DNA of 64,000 bases from contig NZ_JAKGSI010000004.1 in assembly GCF_021568315.1 (NCBI RefSeq), forward strand, positions 327,164 through 391,163, in the 5' to 3' direction. Position numbers and translations under genes: made by a program. Below, piece after piece: positions 62,822 to 64,000 of the stretch. The notes under the pieces are model-generated. The model was not told the origin of the DNA. It saw nothing but the letters and a program-made list of their open reading frames with translations, and made no database searches. Source of the stretch: Corynebacterium uropygiale. GTDB taxonomy: Bacteria > Actinomycetota > Actinomycetes > Mycobacteriales > Mycobacteriaceae. Each line of letters opens with the position of its first letter. The stretch's first letter is position 1.

Positions 62822-63836
62822 AGGGGAAAGTATATCCCGCCCGCGGGCCTTAAGGAATCCGCTTCCTGCACGCGATGGCCTCAACGCCTCCCGTGTGCGC
62901 TTCCCCGCAGGCCAGCCTCCGCTCCCCGCGCGCGAGTGGCTCGCCCGGGTCATCGAGGGCCAGCACTACCGCAACCCCATGGACGACACCGCCGCCCTCG
63001 ACGCCCGCTTCTCCCGCGGCGAGGTCGTCGACTGCTTTGCTCAGCCCATTCCCCCCTGCCGCCTCATGCACCCCGGCGAGGATCTCTGGTTCTACCGCAT
63101 TCCCGCCGAGGAAACCCCCGTCCCCTTCGACATCCGCATCCTCCATGAGGACGAGCGGCTCCTCGTCATCGACAAACCACCCTTCCTCGCGACGATGCCC
63201 CGCGGCCGCCACATAACCGAGACTGCCCTCGTTCGCCTTCGCCGCAGCACAGGGAACGACGATCTCATCCCCGCCCATCGCCTGGACCGTCTCACCTCCG
63301 GAGTGCTGGTCTTCATTCGCCGACCCCAGGACAGAGGCGCCTATCAGACTCTTTTCGCCAGCGGCGGAGTACATAAGCAGTATGAGGCCGTTGCACCCTG
63401 GCGAGGCGCGCTTGCAGAGGCGACCTCCGAGGAACCGATCCTGTGGTCTGACCGCATGGAGAAAACACGTGGTCGCATGGACGCACGGATTGTCGACGGA
63501 ACGCCCAATGCCCGTACGCTACTTCGCGGTGTTGAGCGTCTGAACCCGGACGAGGAGGCGATGCTCCGTCATACCTATGACACAAAGGAGGAGCTTGCCC
63601 GCTATGTTCTGGAGCCGTTAACGGGGAAGACGCACCAGCTACGGCTGCACATGTGTGCTGCGGGGGTGCCCATTCTTGGCGACCCGGTGTACCCGCTTGT
63701 GAGGCCACCTGAGGAGCACAGTTCTTGGGAGCAACCGATGCAGCTTCTGTGCTCTCGTATGTCTTTTCCGGATCCCATCAATGGCGATGAGCGGGTTTTT
63801 CGCTCGAGTTATTTTGTGCCTTTAGCGGCTGAGTAA
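62790..63836 (+). CDS. RluA-family RNA pseudouridine synthase
   Basis: The 348-residue enzyme has the pseudouridine synthase motifs: DERLLVIDKPPFLATMP, the catalytic Asp in HRLDRLTSGVLVF, the KQYEAV strand and LTGKTHQLRLHM. The N-terminal 70 residues are of the extended type seen in actinobacterial members. GGAG lies 8-11 bases before ATG 62790, and no other start is near, so the overlap with the small minus-strand gene is real if both are expressed. The RNA target is unknown. Confidence 0.85.
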   Translation: MTGANKASRSIGESISRPRALRNPLPARDGLNASRVRFPAGQPPLPAREWLARVIEGQHYRNPMDDTAALDARFSRGEVVDCFAQPIPPCRLMHPGEDLWFYRIPAEETPVPFDIRILHEDERLLVIDKPPFLATMPRGRHITETALVRLRRSTGNDDLIPAHRLDRLTSGVLVFIRRPQDRGAYQTLFASGGVHKQYEAVAPWRGALAEATSEEPILWSDRMEKTRGRMDARIVDGTPNARTLLRGVERLNPDEEAMLRHTYDTKEELARYVLEPLTGKTHQLRLHMCAAGVPILGDPVYPLVRPPEEHSSWEQPMQLLCSRMSFPDPINGDERVFRSSYFVPLAAE

Positions 63837-63877
63837 GGGCGGAATTTTGGGGGTATTCCTGTCCGGCTTTTAGGCAT

Positions 63878-63928
63878 AAAAAAGGGGTGGTGGTGGGTCA
63901 ACCCAACCAGGATCAACCCACCACCACC
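63878..63928 (-). terminator. rRNA operon terminator
   Basis: A 13-bp perfect stem GGTGGTGGTGGGT / ACCCACCACCACC follows the 5S gene on the minus strand, with a T-run after it (A-run at 63878-63883 on the plus strand). Confidence 0.9.
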
Positions 63929-63944
63929 ATCATCAAATTATAAA

Positions 63945-64000
63945 GTGTTGGCAGCAACCTACTCTCCCACACCCTCACGAGTGCAGTACCATCAGCGTGA
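63945..64000 (-). rRNA. rrf: 5S ribosomal RNA, 3' end
   Basis: Read on the minus strand the edge gives GATGGTACTGCACTCGTGAG and then GGTGTGGGAGAGTAGGT and GCTGCCAACAC, the 3' half of actinobacterial 5S rRNA. The rest, and the likely 23S and 16S genes, lie beyond the window. Confidence 0.93.

Overview
The window looks like a chromosomal segment of a high-GC actinobacterium, most likely a Corynebacterium. Evidence is an Lsr2-type nucleoid protein, a heme-type two-component system like HrrSA, UDP-galactopyranose mutase for the arabinogalactan wall, a LytR-CpsA-Psr ligase, a serS / septum-formation / phosphoglycerate-mutase-like / pheA neighbourhood that is syntenic in Corynebacteriales, and DtxR-type iron boxes. 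No prophage, insertion sequence, CRISPR array or tRNA was seen. The only RNA gene is the 3' end of a 5S rRNA at the right edge.

Region 1 (1-9060) holds a truncated membrane protein, a PepSY-TM membrane protein, a Tat-exported DUF1906 protein, an orphan AbiEi-like protein between two copies of a 35-bp palindrome, a two-gene unknown membrane unit, a heterodimeric ABC exporter-fold pair (IrtAB/YbtPQ type) and a small lipoprotein.

Region 2 (9057-28076) is a complete-looking catecholate siderophore locus. Chorismate would be converted by EntC-, EntB- and EntA-like enzymes to 2,3-dihydroxybenzoate (DHB). An EntE-like ligase loads DHB on a freestanding aryl carrier protein. A 2752-residue NRPS with order C-A-PCP-E-C-A-PCP-TE then adds a residue that is epimerised to D (the pocket suggests a cationic amino acid) followed by L-Ser. 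The predicted product is of the vanchrobactin / chrysobactin / trivanchrobactin type. An EntS-like exporter, a Fes-like esterase and a FepBDGC-type importer complete the cycle. DtxR-like operators sit in all three control regions (10.03, 15.63-15.75 and 28.03-28.08 kb).

Region 3 (28182-45.5 kb) holds core and wall-linked genes: glf with a HAD phosphatase, an alpha/beta hydrolase, the glpD-glpF-glpK glycerol operon, an acyltransferase-HAD fusion, a secreted lipase, serS, a septum-formation protein, a GalE-like epimerase, a histidine phosphatase, pheA and an amidase.

Region 4 (45.4-64 kb) holds a CPBP protease, an AT-richer MFS gene that may be acquired, an LCP protein, ldh, msrA, sodA, a LysR/MFS pair, a RecB-like nuclease, a DUF6474-type basic protein, lsr2, hrrA-hrrS, a YidC paralogue, a TetR regulator, a GlsB-type stress protein, a tandem universal stress protein, a 48-residue membrane peptide, a pseudouridine synthase and the end of an rRNA operon.

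Beyond single genes, the notable points are the predicted DHB-D-X-Ser siderophore with a split EntB, a palindrome shared by two terminators and the NRPS coding sequence, a GC-rich 15-mer (YTCTCCGCGCGCGCG) found about fourteen times in the first 27 kb and not seen afterwards, and four convergent gene pairs that share one CTAG as both stop codons.
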